A stretch of 64,000 nucleotides of DNA, from positions 1-64,000 of the forward strand of contig CAKUYY010000003.1 in the NCBI GenBank assembly GCA_934717555.1, read 5' to 3'. Source of the stretch: an uncultured Clostridium sp. (GTDB taxonomy: Bacteria > Bacillota > Clostridia > Oscillospirales > Acutalibacteraceae). The translations under genes were made by a program, and so were the position numbers. The notes under the pieces were generated by a model. It was not told where the DNA came from, searched no databases, and was given only the letters and a program-made list of their open reading frames with translations. Each line of letters begins with the position of its first letter. The first letter of the stretch is position 1. This document shows positions 62,997-64,000 of the stretch, piece after piece.

Positions 62997-63881
62997 TTGA
63001 AGCAGTACGATCAACAAACGTTAAAGAAGTTGCATACCTTTGAAGTGGCCATGTTACAGGATTTTATTCGGGTATGTGAAAAATATGATATCCCTTATTT
63101 TGGAATTTTTGGAACTTTATTAGGCGCCGTCCGCCACAAGGGATTTATCCCTTGGGACGACGATTTGGATGTGGGGATGCTTAGAAAGGACTATGAGAGG
63201 TTTTTGGAGGTTTTTCCTCAGGAACTTGGAAAGGAGTACCGGATTCTGAATACAGGTGTGGATGAGGAATATACCTGTTCTGTAACGCATTTTGGAAAAA
63301 GGGGAACGGTCTTTGTTCCAGAACATGCGAAACGTATGAAGTGTGAACAGAATATCTGCTTTGATATTTTTGTTTTCGACCCTATTGCGGATGAGGAAAA
63401 GGCCAGAAAGAAACAGCTGAGGAAAGGTTGGTTCTGGTCAAAACTTCTTTTCCTGCGGGGAACTCCCTATCCCATCATTCCGTTGGAGGGGATTTCAAAA
63501 AAGATTGCCACAGCTGGTTGTTTTCTTATCCATTATGGCCTGCGCCTATTCCATATTAAAGCGGGATATATTTACCGCAAAATGGAACAAAATGCTCAGA
63601 AATATAGCGGGGGGGGGCAGAAAACTAAGCAAATTACCTGTTTTCAAGACAGCGATATCGCAAAAAGTATTATGTCTTATGAGGATATTTTTCCGCTTAG
63701 GAAAGTGCCGTTTGAAACGATTTCCATCAACATTCCTCGTTGTGCGGAACAGTATCTGACCCAAACCTATGGGGATTATATGCAGCTTCCGCCGGAAGAT
63801 AAGAGGACCAATCATTTTCCCGATCGTTTGGATTTTGGGAATGAATATGAAAAAATGTGCAAAGAATTCCAGCGTACATAA
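62997..63881 (+). CDS. LicD-family phosphotransferase
   Basis: This 294-residue protein has the LicD signature FGIFGTLLGAVRHKGFIPWDDDLDVGM, here cited as GTLLGAVRHKG and PWDDDLDV, with the metal-binding Asp cluster near residue 60. LicD proteins transfer phosphocholine or similar phospho-groups (for example glycerol or ribitol phosphate) onto surface glycans. The donor here is unknown; no choline uptake or activation genes are seen. It starts with TTG 62997 behind AGGAGGGG. The C-terminal segment (RVVL-like repeats absent) ends with PDRLDFGNEYEKM. Confidence 0.9.
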   Translation: MKQYDQQTLKKLHTFEVAMLQDFIRVCEKYDIPYFGIFGTLLGAVRHKGFIPWDDDLDVGMLRKDYERFLEVFPQELGKEYRILNTGVDEEYTCSVTHFGKRGTVFVPEHAKRMKCEQNICFDIFVFDPIADEEKARKKQLRKGWFWSKLLFLRGTPYPIIPLEGISKKIATAGCFLIHYGLRLFHIKAGYIYRKMEQNAQKYSGGGQKTKQITCFQDSDIAKSIMSYEDIFPLRKVPFETISINIPRCAEQYLTQTYGDYMQLPPEDKRTNHFPDRLDFGNEYEKMCKEFQRT

Positions 63882-63907
63882 AGGAAATGGTTGATCACGG
63901 AAGGCGT

Positions 63908-64000
63908 ATGAAGAAGAACAGTACTGATTGTACATCGGAATATCCCGTGATTTCCGTAAAACAACGGTACTGTTTTCTTTTTGCTGAAAGAAAGCGGGAG
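63908..64000 (+). CDS. Start of a further gene (3' partial), unknown
   Basis: An open frame begins at ATG 63908, 4 bases after GGAAGG, and runs without a stop to the window edge (MKKNSTDCTSEYPVISVKQR and onward). Only 31 codons are visible, too few to assign a family. Its place 27 bases after licD fits another gene of the polysaccharide locus. Confidence 0.4.
   Translation, partial: MKKNSTDCTSEYPVISVKQRYCFLFAERKRE

Overview
The window looks like chromosome of an anaerobic, low-to-mid GC Gram-positive bacterium of class Clostridia, probably a gut Oscillospirales/Ruminococcaceae-type organism. The evidence is a B. subtilis-like yaaO-darA-holB-ricT-trmN6-rsmI block, a clostridial 2[4Fe-4S] ferredoxin, a T-box leader, an Rrf2 regulator, a wall-anchored glycosidase and frequent TTG start codons behind good Shine-Dalgarno sites. 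The species is not identified. No rRNA, tRNA, CRISPR array or prophage was seen. Start codons below were re-chosen from ribosome-binding sites where the longest frame was not convincing.

Layout. 0-4 kb: the C-terminal part of a surface GH85 endo-beta-N-acetylglucosaminidase and a GH130 mannoside phosphorylase, which together suggest use of host N-glycans. 4.5-11.2 kb: a methyltransferase and the yaaO-darA-holB-ricT-ferredoxin-trmN6-rsmI housekeeping block, lacking tmk. 11.7-19.5 kb: a DUF3592 membrane protein, a polar amino-acid ABC transporter on the minus strand, an Rrf2 regulator, an UlaG-like metallo-hydrolase, a YdbS/YdbT-like PH-domain pair and DusB. 19.9-29.8 kb: polA, a membrane protein, a Nudix hydrolase, a YwlE-type phosphatase, rimI, tsaD, pckG, a small Cys-rich protein and a purine permease. 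30.1-31.7 kb: a 1.2-kb insertion sequence flanked by a 9-bp direct repeat that splits a minus-strand reading frame. 32-48 kb: mixed metabolism, including a ROK-like protein, a CysK-like enzyme, a proteolytically dead-looking rhomboid, a GH13 amylase fused to DUF1653, an aldo/keto reductase, a YitJ-type methionine enzyme, an orphan Imm-5-like protein, a TrpB2 under a Trp T-box, a membrane MutS homologue and RlmA.

48.4-64 kb is a cell-surface polysaccharide locus: a priming sugar-phosphate transferase, glycosyltransferases, the complete dTDP-L-rhamnose pathway (rmlA, rmlD, rmlB, rmlC), an ABC exporter pair (Wzm/Wzt-like), a 900-residue methyltransferase-coiled-coil-GT2-GT2 protein, two AT-rich membrane genes (one DUF2142) and a LicD-type phosphotransferase. 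The genes fit synthesis, export and decoration of a rhamnose-containing polysaccharide; the locus continues past the window.

Four to five diverged copies of one intergenic palindromic repeat are scattered through the window (near 4.1, 11.4, 36.4, 40.4 and possibly 42.5 kb). The most unusual items are the GH13-DUF1653 fusion, the methyltransferase/ruler-like glycosyltransferase, the Trp T-box on trpB2, the IS-split gene, the unexplained structured island at 4.2 kb and the possible attenuator ahead of the purine permease.
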